Part shown: positions 1 through 9,082 of the stretch, piece by piece
Position numbering within the stretch: the first letter of the stretch is position 1
Layout of the letters: every line of letters starts with the position of its first letter
Source: UBA1189 sp045660385
GTDB lineage: Bacteria > Bacteroidota > Bacteroidia > Bacteroidales > Bacteroidaceae
Direction of reading: 5' to 3'
NCBI GenBank assembly: GCA_045660385.1
Contig: JAZRDT010000053.1
Span: 14,738 to 78,737, forward strand
Length of the DNA stretch: 64,000 nt
Notes under the pieces: generated by a model
Database searches by the model: none
Told to the model about the DNA's origin: nothing
Seen by the model: the letters and a program-made list of their open reading frames with translations, nothing else
Translations under genes and position numbers: made by a program

Positions 1-1
1 G

Positions 2-2512
2 GTATTCGGTGGTATCAACTACATCACCCAAAAGGACAGCGAACACCTGTGGATAGGAACCAAAGAGGGATTGTACATATTCAACAAGAAGAATTATGAG
101 AAGCGTCGCATAGAACTTCCGTTGGAGCGATTCAGAGTGAATACGCTATTCCAGGATGCAGACGGAACCATTTATATCGGTACACATCACCACGGATTGC
201 TGGTTTACAATGAGGAGGAGAACTACTACACCCGATACAACAAGAGCAACAGTGCCCTCACCGACGACTGTATGAAGTGCATCATCAATGCCCGCAATGG
301 TTCGCTCTACATCAGTTCGAATGGTGGCATCGTGCGCTTCAACAAGAACACGAAACGTATTACCACATGGACAAACGATCAGGGTATGCAGGGTATCAAC
401 TTCAGCATACGTTCGGGTATACGCACCAATCGGAACTCCATCATTTTCGGAGGCGACCATGGAGCTATCGAGATAAGCGAAGATGCAAGCTTGCCACACA
501 TCTATCAGGCTAACCTGATATTGGCCGACCTATATATAGGAAACGCGCGCGTGAACCCCAACGACAAGAAATCGCCACTGAACGTTGCGCTCAACAATAC
601 ACAACACTTGAGACTTTCAAACAGTCAGCGTGATGCGGCCATCAAAGTAAAGAACATCAACCATATATACCCATCGGATTGTTTGATTGCATGGACTACC
701 GACCGCAACCTGGACAATGCCAAGTGGAACGAACTGAACGAGGACAACTTCATCACACTGAACGGACTGAAACCGGGCAACTACGTGATGACCATACGTT
801 CTACATCAAAAGAGTCGGGGCAGGTACTCGACGAGCATAGTCTCAAACTGAGCATCAAGCCACCATATTACTTCTCGTTCTGGGGCATTGTCATCGAACT
901 CGCCATATTGGTGCTGGCCTTCGTGCTCGTAATCAAGATTACTAAGGCATCGAGTGTCCTACATGTATCGGACGAGAAGGTGAAGTTCTTCATCAACACG
1001 GCGCACGACCTGCGTACCCCCATCACACTCATCAAGGCTCCGTTGGAGGAGCTGAACGAAAGCCAGACACTGAGTCAGAACGACAAGGAGTCGATAGCGC
1101 TGGCACTGAGAAACACCAACACGCTGGCCGAGATGACCGACAAGGCAATGAGATATGAGATTGAGAGTATCGAAAAGGGAATGTTACGCGTGGAATGCCA
1201 TGAAGCCATAGCACACATAGGCAAGCAGATTGACCGTTGGAAGATGTTGGCACAAATTAAACAGCAGCAGATAGAGTATATAAACCCCGAGACGCCTTTT
1301 AACATATGGGTTGATGTACGCAAACTTAACTCTATCATCCAGAACCTGTTGTCAAATGCCATCAAGTACAGCCGTGAGAAGAGCACCATCACATTTACCC
1401 TCTACGAAGAGGACAGGGCATGGGGATTTCATGTAACTGATAGTGGCATAGGCATCGACGAACAGGAGCAGAAGAAGCTATTCAACCAACTGTTCCGTGG
1501 TAGCAATGCCATCAACGCCAAGGTGGTGGGCAGTGGCATCGGACTACTGTCCATAGGCCGATACATCAAGAATATGAAGGGAAAGATTGAGGTGAGCAGC
1601 CAGCTCAACAAGGGATCGGACTTCCACGTGAGGTTCCCCATAGGCAAGGAGCACTACGACCCGCACACTACCCTATTCATTGAGAAGCCTCATGAAGAAA
1701 ATAGGACACAGCCTATGCAGTCTAACATGGACGAGGCCATTGACGCCATGGATCAGCGTACACGACTACTCATTGTGGAGGATAATCCAGAACTGTTGGC
1801 CTACCTGACAAAGATATTTGAAAAGGAGTATCGGGTGTACACTGCCACCAACGGCAAGGAGGCATTGGCCAAGCTGCATTACATACAGCCACTTATCGTG
1901 CTGTCCGATGTGATGATGCCTGAGATGCGTGGCGACGACCTCTGTGTATCCATCAAGAGCAACATCGATACGTCGCACATAGCCGTGGTGCTGATATCGG
2001 CACTATCTGACCAACAGAGCATCATCAAAGGATTATCGGTAAAGGCTGATGCGTATGTGACCAAACCTTTCGACATGAAGGTGCTGCAACTTACTCTGCG
2101 CAACCTCGTAGAGAGCCGACAGAAACTCAGAGAGCGACTGGCATCGCTGGAGGATATCAACGAGAACATTGCTGACGGCACTTCAGAACTTGACCTCAAA
2201 CTGATGAAGGAACTGAAGGAAATTATCAGTGCTAACCTTGAGAAGCCGGACTTCACGGTGGACACATTGGCGTACGAATTACGTGTGAGCCGCACCACAC
2301 TATATAACAAGGTGAAGGGACTCACCGGAAACACGCCATCGGACCTCATCAGGGAGGCACGTATCAACAAGGCGAAGAAATTACTGCGTGAACATCGATA
2401 CCAAATAGTGGAGATAGGCGAACTGGTAGGATTCTCTGACCAGAAATATTTCCGCGAGGTATTCAAGAAAACCGTAGGAATGACACCGAGCGAATATGCT
2501 AAAACAAATTGA
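2..2512 (+). CDS. Hybrid two-component system regulator (sensor kinase + receiver + AraC HTH), 5' truncated by window
   Basis: The frame is open from base 2, so the N-terminus lies outside the window; 836 residues are visible. In order: the end of a two-component-regulator beta-propeller, a Y_Y_Y-type domain, one membrane segment (about nt 880-950), a HisKA box HDLRTPIT (His codon at 1004), the N-box QNLLSNAIKYS, a DSGIGID ATP lid, a receiver domain (acidic pair IVEDN, phospho-Asp codon at 1907 in LSDVMMPEM) and a C-terminal AraC helix-turn-helix. This is the architecture of the Bacteroidetes HTCS family. Those proteins sense glycan breakdown products in the periplasm and switch on a nearby polysaccharide-utilisation locus. 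All catalytic motifs look intact. The target locus is not visible and probably lies upstream of the window. A strong terminator follows at 2528. Confidence 0.93.
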   Translation, partial: VFGGINYITQKDSEHLWIGTKEGLYIFNKKNYEKRRIELPLERFRVNTLFQDADGTIYIGTHHHGLLVYNEEENYYTRYNKSNSALTDDCMKCIINARNGSLYISSNGGIVRFNKNTKRITTWTNDQGMQGINFSIRSGIRTNRNSIIFGGDHGAIEISEDASLPHIYQANLILADLYIGNARVNPNDKKSPLNVALNNTQHLRLSNSQRDAAIKVKNINHIYPSDCLIAWTTDRNLDNAKWNELNEDNFITLNGLKPGNYVMTIRSTSKESGQVLDEHSLKLSIKPPYYFSFWGIVIELAILVLAFVLVIKITKASSVLHVSDEKVKFFINTAHDLRTPITLIKAPLEELNESQTLSQNDKESIALALRNTNTLAEMTDKAMRYEIESIEKGMLRVECHEAIAHIGKQIDRWKMLAQIKQQQIEYINPETPFNIWVDVRKLNSIIQNLLSNAIKYSREKSTITFTLYEEDRAWGFHVTDSGIGIDEQEQKKLFNQLFRGSNAINAKVVGSGIGLLSIGRYIKNMKGKIEVSSQLNKGSDFHVRFPIGKEHYDPHTTLFIEKPHEENRTQPMQSNMDEAIDAMDQRTRLLIVEDNPELLAYLTKIFEKEYRVYTATNGKEALAKLHYIQPLIVLSDVMMPEMRGDDLCVSIKSNIDTSHIAVVLISALSDQQSIIKGLSVKADAYVTKPFDMKVLQLTLRNLVESRQKLRERLASLEDINENIADGTSELDLKLMKELKEIISANLEKPDFTVDTLAYELRVSRTTLYNKVKGLTGNTPSDLIREARINKAKKLLREHRYQIVEIGELVGFSDQKYFREVFKKTVGMTPSEYAKTN

Positions 2513-2527
2513 TAAGCTGGTAATAAT

Positions 2528-2563
2528 AAAAGTGTGCCGTTCATACGAACGGCACACTTTTTA
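2528..2563. terminator. Bidirectional intrinsic terminator
   Basis: A 15-bp perfect stem (2528-2542 with 2547-2561) has a 4-base ATAC loop, with A-runs on the left and T-runs on the right. It can end the hybrid regulator transcript on the plus strand and the DUF4293 transcript on the minus strand. Confidence 0.9.
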
Positions 2564-2583
2564 TTTATCAGATAAACAACTTA

Positions 2584-3057
2584 TCAATCGCGCAAACGGA
2601 AGTTATTGGCACGAGCCAACATCTTAGCCTCAGTATTGCGGATAGAGGAGAAACTCATTGCTGTAAGGATGAGGGACACCAACGGAAGGCACATCTGCCA
2701 ATGGAGTTCGACCATACGCGTATCTCCACGCAAAATAAGCACAAACGCCAACATGACCACATAATATCCTGCCAGCACACAGCAATTAAAAACTGCACTG
2801 CGCTTCTGCAACGCGAAGTTCTGGAACAAGCAGATAAACATCGTGAACATGCTGACTACAGCCGATACGATGAGCAGTATGCCTAAGGCACACGGAGCAG
2901 CTGAAGTGGTTCCCTCGGCCCAACGGCGAAACACGAAGTTGGTCATCTCTACGGTGGGGCTATCCTGATAGAAGAAAGTAATGAGCGGGTTGCACATACA
3001 AACGACAAGAGCCACAACCGCTAATAGCATATACAAGTGATGAATATAAAATTTCAT
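2584..3057 (-). CDS. DUF4293 family integral membrane protein
   Basis: 157 residues if it starts at the ATG at 3057 (MKFYIHHLYMLLAVV), which puts a membrane helix right at the N-terminus as in the family. The frame stays open 20 codons further up, but that stretch is polar and overlaps the intergenic hairpin. Four hydrophobic segments can be seen (about residues 7-27, 55-80, 88-110 and 118-140), and the tail is basic and polar. DUF4293 proteins are Bacteroidetes-specific four-helix membrane proteins of unknown function, often found beside rpoZ and bamD as here. No catalytic motif is visible. The gene lies downstream of rpoZ and a long hairpin. Confidence 0.8.
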   Translation of the reverse strand: MKFYIHHLYMLLAVVALVVCMCNPLITFFYQDSPTVEMTNFVFRRWAEGTTSAAPCALGILLIVSAVVSMFTMFICLFQNFALQKRSAVFNCCVLAGYYVVMLAFVLILRGDTRMVELHWQMCLPLVSLILTAMSFSSIRNTEAKMLARANNFRLRD

Positions 3058-3075
3058 AATGACATCAGAAAATAA

Positions 3076-3160
3076 TAAAGGGCTTGGCGTTTGGCATCGT
3101 GCTATGGCTTCCGACAAGAAGCGGAACCTCTACACTTACATACCAGACGCCAAGCTCTAT
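3076..3160 (-). terminator. Long branched hairpin after rpoZ, possible terminator
   Basis: A 16-base outer stem (3079-3094 with 3143-3158, 14 of 16 pairs Watson-Crick and the rest G-T) encloses about 48 bases with a second short stem (TTCCG/CGGAA type). On the minus strand it is followed by TTTATTATTTT, so it may terminate rpoZ. It is much longer than the other terminators in the window and resembles the element at 48121. Confidence 0.55.
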
Positions 3161-3180
3161 AAGATAACTCTAAAAAACGA

Positions 3181-3516
3181 TTACTCTTGACTAGCGCTTT
3201 CCTTCAGGGGGTTGCGGTAGTACACTTTGTCCTCGAGGAACTCTTGTGTTGCAATGAGTGCGGGCTTGGGAAGACGCTCATAGTAGCGTGAAATCTCAAT
3301 CTGCTCACGGTTCTCGAATACCTCTTCCAAATTGTCTGATGATGAGCTGAACTCATCGAGTTTCTTCTTCAACTCGTCCTTGATCTCTACAGAAATTTGA
3401 TTGGCACGCTTGCCCATGATAGCGATTGATTCATACACATTACCAGTCTTGTCTCTGAAATCCGACAAATCACGAGTAACAGTGTTAGTAGGAGCATTGG
3501 TCTTTTTGTAATCCAT
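3181..3516 (-). CDS. rpoZ: DNA-directed RNA polymerase omega subunit (Bacteroidetes type)
   Basis: 111 residues. The core NVYESIAIMGKRANQIS matches the omega signature: a helix that clamps the beta' subunit and helps RNA polymerase assemble. The N-terminal MDYKKTNAPTNTVTRDL and an acidic middle (SSSSDNLEEVFENREQ) are typical of the Bacteroidales form, which is often annotated only as hypothetical. It lies 35 bases downstream of bamD on the same strand and is probably co-transcribed with it. bamD-rpoZ-DUF4293 is a conserved Bacteroidales order, which supports the call. Confidence 0.88.
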   Translation of the reverse strand: MDYKKTNAPTNTVTRDLSDFRDKTGNVYESIAIMGKRANQISVEIKDELKKKLDEFSSSSDNLEEVFENREQIEISRYYERLPKPALIATQEFLEDKVYYRNPLKESASQE

Positions 3517-3551
3517 AGTCTATTGTTATAATATATTTGTTTATTCTTTTT

Positions 3552-4349
3552 TTATTTTATTGCTTTTTGTGAATCGCGATACATCTTGTCAGCTTCCTTC
3601 ATATACTTGCTTTCAGGAAACTCATTCTTGAAGGCATGATACTCATCAATCGTATCACGATAACGGTCAATCATCTTTTCCTTAACGCTCTCCTTGGCCA
3701 TACCATAACGAGCACGAAGAATCAATATTGAAAGATCCTCGCGCAACTTGGTATAGGGATAGTCATTGAGTGCGTTCTGTGCTGTGATGATGCAAGCTTG
3801 GTAATTGTTACCCATATAGTTGCCCAAGTCATAATAGAGCTTGGCCGAACGATATTCCTTCTCAACCAAACGGTCGTGCAACTCATACAACATATCGTGA
3901 GCTACAGTACGATAATCTGAATAGGGATAATATTCGGTGAAAACCTGAATCTCATTGATGGCACGTATCGTGCTTGATTGGTCGAGACGAGGGTCAGGGG
4001 TATCCAGATAGAGGGCTTTAGCCGACATGAAACGGGCAGTCTCGGCATATACTCCCTTGGGATAGGTGTTACAATAGGTTGTAAAGTATTGTGAAGCGGT
4101 CACATAGTCCTTCATACCGAAATAGCACATTGAAAGCATGTAGAGTGACTCTTCGGCATAGATAGTACCCTTCATGAAGGCGAGCACATCCTCGAGCAAT
4201 GAGCTTGCCTGGCTATACTCTCCTTCTACATAGTATGCCTTGGCCAGCTCATACTTATAGTCATAATCCATCGACTTCTGCACCTTCGCATATTGAGTAC
4301 AGCTTGCCAACATGATGGCTGAGAGTATGATTGCTACGAATTTCTTCAT
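3552..4349 (-). CDS. bamD: Outer membrane protein assembly lipoprotein BamD
   Basis: 265 residues. A lipoprotein signal peptide ends in MLASC (lipid-anchored Cys17). It is followed by tandem TPR-like helical pairs (KAYYVEGEYSQASSLLEDVL, CYFGMKDYVTASQYFTTY and later copies) that fill the rest of the protein. BamD is the periplasm-facing lipoprotein that works with BamA to insert beta-barrel proteins into the outer membrane. Length and TPR layout fit the family. A -7 box at 4381 (TAACTTTG on the minus strand) places a promoter about 35 bases upstream, so bamD looks like the first gene of the bamD-rpoZ unit. Confidence 0.9.
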   Translation of the reverse strand: MKKFVAIILSAIMLASCTQYAKVQKSMDYDYKYELAKAYYVEGEYSQASSLLEDVLAFMKGTIYAEESLYMLSMCYFGMKDYVTASQYFTTYCNTYPKGVYAETARFMSAKALYLDTPDPRLDQSSTIRAINEIQVFTEYYPYSDYRTVAHDMLYELHDRLVEKEYRSAKLYYDLGNYMGNNYQACIITAQNALNDYPYTKLREDLSILILRARYGMAKESVKEKMIDRYRDTIDEYHAFKNEFPESKYMKEADKMYRDSQKAIK

Positions 4350-4380
4350 CCTTGAATACCTATAACTAATAATTATCGTG

Positions 4381-4388
4381 CAAAGTTA
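4381..4388 (-). promoter_or_regulatory. -7 box of the bamD promoter
   Basis: TAACTTTG on the minus strand fits the Bacteroidetes TAnnTTTG consensus and sits about 30 bases before the bamD start. A TTTG lies upstream, but its spacing (24 bases) is longer than the usual 19-20. Confidence 0.6.
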
Positions 4389-4440
4389 CGGATTACCTAC
4401 GAATAAACGGAACAAAACAATCTTTTTTTATGCTAAAAAT

Positions 4441-4483
4441 ATAAAAAAAGTGTGGAGCAATGCTATCCAGACATTGCTCCACA
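4441..4483 (-). terminator. Intrinsic terminator of the 1002-residue secreted protein gene
   Basis: A perfect 12-bp stem (4451-4462 with 4472-4483) is followed on the minus strand by a run of Ts. It lies 31 bases beyond the stop codon at 4514. Confidence 0.9.
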
Positions 4484-4513
4484 TCGATTTTGGAATTTAT
4501 AGATATCAGTGCA

Positions 4514-7500
4514 TTACTTGATAAGCACCTTGCTCACCTTTACCTGTCCGTCGGTCATTATGCTCTTGACAAGAGTAATACCCTTCTGAGGTGCTGCGAT
4601 GCGCACGCCATCGATTGTGTAATACTCGCATGCTGATGCCTTTGCACTTGACTCAACATCAATACATTTAATGGCAGAAGGAACCTCCTCTGACTCATAG
4701 AAGAGAGTGAAGTTGTCAAGCTTGAACCAGCCTTGACCGCGTACATTCTCACCATATTCGTCGGTGTCACCAGAGACTACATCATCCTTTGAAATACCGT
4801 ATGTATTGACATTATTGGTGCGGAAACCAATGCGGGCAACACCATCTTCCCTTACAGCGAAGGTTACTGTCATCTTGTGGAGAAGATCAGTGGTGGGGTC
4901 ATCAGTCAAGCATGTATAGTCAGCATAGGTCAAGAAAGGAACAGAAGCCTCAGGGAAGTCGATATCACGCTGGGCTGCAGCCTTAGCATCTTCCGGCAGA
5001 TTCAATTCGTGCGCCTCTTTGGTAGAGAACATCTGTACATAGCCGTTAGCAAAGATGCGCTGTGTGGTGATGTTATCACCTGCCCAGTTGTGCTGTACCA
5101 TTACATCGGCAGTAAGAACATATGTACCCATGGGCAATCCTGTGAGAGTCTGGCTCATCTCCACTTCGGGTACACTCTCAGTCCAAATACCCCAGAGTTT
5201 ATCTCCATCGGTAGGCTGACGATCAACGTAGGTTCCATCATCCAAAGTAACACTAATAGCATCACCAGAGTTAATAGCGCACCATCCTGTAACATCATGA
5301 GCAGTAATCTCTGATGCGGTACGACATGTATCGCCATTGAGAATAAGGTTCCATCCCTTAGGTGCATCGGCCACACCACCTGAATCACCACCGGGTTGTG
5401 TAGACATATCCTCGAAACTCGGGTTCTTGAGGATATAGGTGATGTCCTTACCTACGAGAATTTCCGATTTCTTGCATGTTTCCAATGCCTCTTCAAGCAT
5501 AGCTATCACACCAGGAATCTCGTCATCGGTATATTCACCATATTCGTATTTATCAAGCACTTCCATCATAACATCGCTATACTCACCGGCACCAGGCAGA
5601 TCGCCATAGATACTCAAGTTTTCATCGGCTTCAGCAAGAGCCTGACCCAACTTAGCATACAACTTTACCGAACGATCCATTGCAACCAAAAGGTCCTTAG
5701 CGAGAAGGATGGCAGCATTGATTTCTGCCTGTGAATTTGATTCATCATACTCGTCCAACTCCTCTACTTTGTTCTCAACCAAATCATAGATGACTTTCGA
5801 CATCAAATCCTCATTTTCGATGTATTGGTTCATCTGATTTACGTAGTGGGCCAACACTGACAATGCATCGTCAGCGGTATAACCCACCTTCTCTATGCGG
5901 AAGTTGTCGACCTTGAACCAGCCATCACCACCAGCAGAGTTAGATGAACTACGTAATGCTGCTGCGATATTACCATCAGTGCGCAAACCAAAGGTGAGCT
6001 TACCATCATAAACATAAGCACGTACTTGCATAGCTTGCAACTCAGTATCAGTAACAGGCTCTTCCAAACCGGCAAAGTCATATACTTCTGAGTTATCAAG
6101 TAATGATAGGTCATAGTCATACACGTATCCGAAATAGGTTGAGTTCAAGTTTCCGAAGATACGTTGAGTGGTACGGCGCGAACCGCTTCCGTTAGCGCCT
6201 ACCATGAGAGCAGCACTTACGATATAGGTTCCATTTTCAATGCCGTCAATCGTTTGAGAGAGTTCAACTGTGGGGAAACCTGCGGTCCAAATACCGAAAC
6301 CATACTGTCCATCTTTTGCTTCACCTGTACAGTCAGCATTGACACCACACCAGTTTGCCACACCATGATTTTGAATTTCACTTACAGTAGTCACGGTATC
6401 ACCACCAAGAACAAGGGTCCATCCTACGGGAGGAGCCGCGATGTTTGATGTAGTACCACCACCTTGAGCAGAGAGGTCCTCGAAACTCATGTTTGTACCC
6501 AACGAAGTATAGTCTCCCATTCCTTGGTTATGAGATGCTACAGCATCGATAATAGCCAACTTTGCCGCAGCAAGAGACTCTACATCGATTTTCGTATTAA
6601 ACACCTCCATAGCTGTTGTGATGGCCGCTAAAAGGACCTCATCACCGCTCTCTTCTGCAGCAGACACAGCGACATCAATCTCCTTATAGAGAGCAACCTT
6701 AGCATCGATAAGCGACTTGATAATCGCAATCACAGAATCGTCAAGAACTACTTCATTGTACATGCGCTCAACTTCTGTTGCAGTAACTTGGAAACCGGCC
6801 TCGAAGCCCTCTGTTTCCAAATAAGAAACCTCAAAATTATTGATAAGTTCATAGGCAGAAGCAAAGGATGAGTATGCAGCCACATTCTCAGCCTTAACGA
6901 ATGCCCAGTTAAGCGAGGTACTATCGGCCATCTGTACGTAGGTATCGGTCAAGTCATAAACCGGATTACCAATTTCATCATATAGTATATCGAAATCGGG
7001 ATGCCATCCTGAACCGGGATATGAAATTACCCAATACTGCTGTCCCTTGTTGAGATGCATATGTAAACCGACCACATTGGTATTGTTGTAATCACCTGCA
7101 ATCAACTTGTAATAGCCTTCGTAATCACCACCTACAACGGTCCATTCGGCTTCGTAATCGCGCATGTTGACATTGGCTGTTCCGCTGGGCACACACAAGT
7201 AGTTGGTGGCAACAATAGAGTCAGAGCCATCAACCAATGAGGGCACTATATCATCGTGCTTAAACATCCATGTGCCATACGATGTTTCGACAGCCTCTAG
7301 CTGATAGTCGGCATAGTGTGAATCAGTAGCGCTAAGATTATACAACGCTCCATCCCAACTGGTACGGCTCATATAGCCGTTCGGAGTTGCCTTATTAAAC
7401 AATACATACTTTTCACCTGCGGTCAAAACCTCAGTTTTCAATTCTGGAGGCTGAATCTCAGCCATCACACTTGTACTCGCCAACAAAAGGCCGGCAATGA

Positions 7501-7522
7501 GTGTAAACGTTTTGTTTCTCAT
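4514..7522 (-). CDS. Large secreted protein with two copies of a jelly-roll-like module and a T9SS-like tail
   Basis: 1002 residues, with a signal peptide (LIAGLLLASTSVMA). Two homologous modules of about 200 residues lie near residues 335-550 and 690-930. Each starts with an N-x-SFED motif and a Gly-rich stretch, then GW(T/N)L(V/I)L-GDT, a WC-(G/A)-(V/I)N segment, (S/D)QT(I/L)-G(I/L), TTQRIF and a closing GWFK(V/L)DNF. The helical, acidic segments between them resemble spacer bundles. The C-terminus (YYTIDGVRIAAPQKGITLVK and a final KVLIK) looks like a T9SS sorting tail. It is probably exported to the cell surface. The modules look like carbohydrate- or ligand-binding beta-sandwiches, but no catalytic motif is visible and I do not recognise a named family. 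It lies 38 bases downstream of uxaB and may be co-transcribed with it. Confidence 0.75.
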   Translation of the reverse strand: MRNKTFTLIAGLLLASTSVMAEIQPPELKTEVLTAGEKYVLFNKATPNGYMSRTSWDGALYNLSATDSHYADYQLEAVETSYGTWMFKHDDIVPSLVDGSDSIVATNYLCVPSGTANVNMRDYEAEWTVVGGDYEGYYKLIAGDYNNTNVVGLHMHLNKGQQYWVISYPGSGWHPDFDILYDEIGNPVYDLTDTYVQMADSTSLNWAFVKAENVAAYSSFASAYELINNFEVSYLETEGFEAGFQVTATEVERMYNEVVLDDSVIAIIKSLIDAKVALYKEIDVAVSAAEESGDEVLLAAITTAMEVFNTKIDVESLAAAKLAIIDAVASHNQGMGDYTSLGTNMSFEDLSAQGGGTTSNIAAPPVGWTLVLGGDTVTTVSEIQNHGVANWCGVNADCTGEAKDGQYGFGIWTAGFPTVELSQTIDGIENGTYIVSAALMVGANGSGSRRTTQRIFGNLNSTYFGYVYDYDLSLLDNSEVYDFAGLEEPVTDTELQAMQVRAYVYDGKLTFGLRTDGNIAAALRSSSNSAGGDGWFKVDNFRIEKVGYTADDALSVLAHYVNQMNQYIENEDLMSKVIYDLVENKVEELDEYDESNSQAEINAAILLAKDLLVAMDRSVKLYAKLGQALAEADENLSIYGDLPGAGEYSDVMMEVLDKYEYGEYTDDEIPGVIAMLEEALETCKKSEILVGKDITYILKNPSFEDMSTQPGGDSGGVADAPKGWNLILNGDTCRTASEITAHDVTGWCAINSGDAISVTLDDGTYVDRQPTDGDKLWGIWTESVPEVEMSQTLTGLPMGTYVLTADVMVQHNWAGDNITTQRIFANGYVQMFSTKEAHELNLPEDAKAAAQRDIDFPEASVPFLTYADYTCLTDDPTTDLLHKMTVTFAVREDGVARIGFRTNNVNTYGISKDDVVSGDTDEYGENVRGQGWFKLDNFTLFYESEEVPSAIKCIDVESSAKASACEYYTIDGVRIAAPQKGITLVKSIMTDGQVKVSKVLIK

Positions 7523-7560
7523 AATTTTGATTTATTAATGTTGGTTGGCCTCTATTTTGA

Positions 7561-9003
7561 TTAAAGAATTGTCTTGACAGTCTCAAGCATGCCGATAGAC
7601 TGAATGCTATCGAGATACTGCACAACAAGATCAGTCAGACCAGGAATGGCATTGAGGTTGCTCTTCCAAATGCTCTCCTCAGCCAAAACGCCCTCGGCAA
7701 CCTTGCGGGTATCACCTGTTGCCCAAAGCTCCTTGAGCAGTGCCATGATTTCTGGTGCATCGTTGGGAACAATCTCAGCGCCATCTTCACGCACACCTCC
7801 TTTATAATAGGTAATAATGGCAGCAAGGCCAAGCACGAGTCCCTTAGGCAACTCACCCTTACGAGCCAGATAGGTTTTGAGACCGGGAAGATCGCGAGTC
7901 TCGTATTTGGGGAACGAATTGAGCATAATGCTTGTCACCTGATGGTCGACGAAGGGATTCACGAAGCGCTCAAGCACATCGGCTGCAAATTTCTGCAGTT
8001 CTTCCTTGGGCAGGTTGAGAGTTTCCATCAACTCTTCACACATCACCTTATTGATATACTTACCAACTACAGGATGCTGACATGCATCACGTACGATATT
8101 GATTCCTGAAAGGTATGCTACGGGAGAAAGTACGGTGTGCGGACCATTGAGGAGGGTTACCTTGCGTTCGTGGTAGGGTTCCTCAGAGGGTACGAAGAGC
8201 ACATTCAGACCAGCCTTATCGGCGGGGAACTCATCGGCAATAGAAGCCGGGGCCTCAATCACCCACAGGTGGAAGAATTCGCCTTGAACGACCATGTTAT
8301 CATCGTATCCCAACTTAGCCTTAATCTCATCAATCTCCTTGCGGGGGAATCCTGGGACAATACGATCAACAAGGGTTGCATACACGCCACATGCATGAAG
8401 GAACCAGTCTTTGAATTCAGCGCCTAACTGCCACAGTTCAATATATTGAAGGATGCACTCCTTAAGTTTATGACCGTTAAGGAAGATGAGCTCGCAGGGG
8501 AACACGATAAGTCCCTTACTCATATCGCCCTTGAAATATTCATAACGATGATACAGCAACTGTGTCAACTTACCAGGATATGACGATGCAGGCTTGTCGG
8601 TAAATTTACATGTGGGATCAAAGGTGATACCAGCCTCCGTAGTGTTTGAAATGACAAAGCGCATCTCTGGTTGCTCGGCCAGCCGCATGAACTCATCATT
8701 CTGTGTATATACATTCAATGCACGGCTGATGACATCAATCTTTGTCAGACTATTGACTGGTTCGCCATTGTCGAGGCCCTGGAGATTGACATGGTAAAGG
8801 CAATCCTGACCATTGAGCATATCAATCATGCCATTCTCAATGGGTTGGACAACGACTACACTACCATTAAAATCGGTCTTTTCATTCATGTTGAAAATAA
8901 TCCAGTCAACAAAAGCACGTAAAAAGTTTCCTTCACCAAACTGAATGACCTTCTCGGGACGAATAGTCTTGTTAGCCGTAGTTTTGTTTAATGCTTTCAT
9001 CAT
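7561..9003 (-). CDS. uxaB: Tagaturonate reductase (altronate oxidoreductase)
   Basis: 480 residues, the usual length. The enzyme interconverts D-tagaturonate and D-altronate with NAD(H) in galacturonate (pectin) breakdown. The N-terminal Rossmann motif QFGEGNFLRAF (residues 21-31) and the catalytic K281-x4-N286-x2-H289 of the long-chain mannitol-dehydrogenase family (KVTLLNGPHTVLSPVAYLSG) are intact. The rest matches the UxaB branch rather than UxuB. The gene has two adjacent ATGs (9003 and 9000). A TATCTTCG box at 9034 may be its promoter. No uxaA or uxaC is present here. A minus-strand secreted protein gene follows. Confidence 0.9.
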   Translation of the reverse strand: MMKALNKTTANKTIRPEKVIQFGEGNFLRAFVDWIIFNMNEKTDFNGSVVVVQPIENGMIDMLNGQDCLYHVNLQGLDNGEPVNSLTKIDVISRALNVYTQNDEFMRLAEQPEMRFVISNTTEAGITFDPTCKFTDKPASSYPGKLTQLLYHRYEYFKGDMSKGLIVFPCELIFLNGHKLKECILQYIELWQLGAEFKDWFLHACGVYATLVDRIVPGFPRKEIDEIKAKLGYDDNMVVQGEFFHLWVIEAPASIADEFPADKAGLNVLFVPSEEPYHERKVTLLNGPHTVLSPVAYLSGINIVRDACQHPVVGKYINKVMCEELMETLNLPKEELQKFAADVLERFVNPFVDHQVTSIMLNSFPKYETRDLPGLKTYLARKGELPKGLVLGLAAIITYYKGGVREDGAEIVPNDAPEIMALLKELWATGDTRKVAEGVLAEESIWKSNLNAIPGLTDLVVQYLDSIQSIGMLETVKTIL

Positions 9004-9033
9004 AATAAATTTTTAGAAGTTAAAATATTGTTG

Positions 9034-9041
9034 CGAAGATA
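9034..9041 (-). promoter_or_regulatory. Possible -7 box before uxaB
   Basis: TATCTTCG on the minus strand differs from TAnnTTTG at one base and lies 30 bases before the uxaB start, in the 79-base gap after the ModF-like gene. Confidence 0.4.
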
Positions 9042-9082
9042 CAACATGCTCATTAGAAAAGCAAACAATCAATGCAGAAAAA

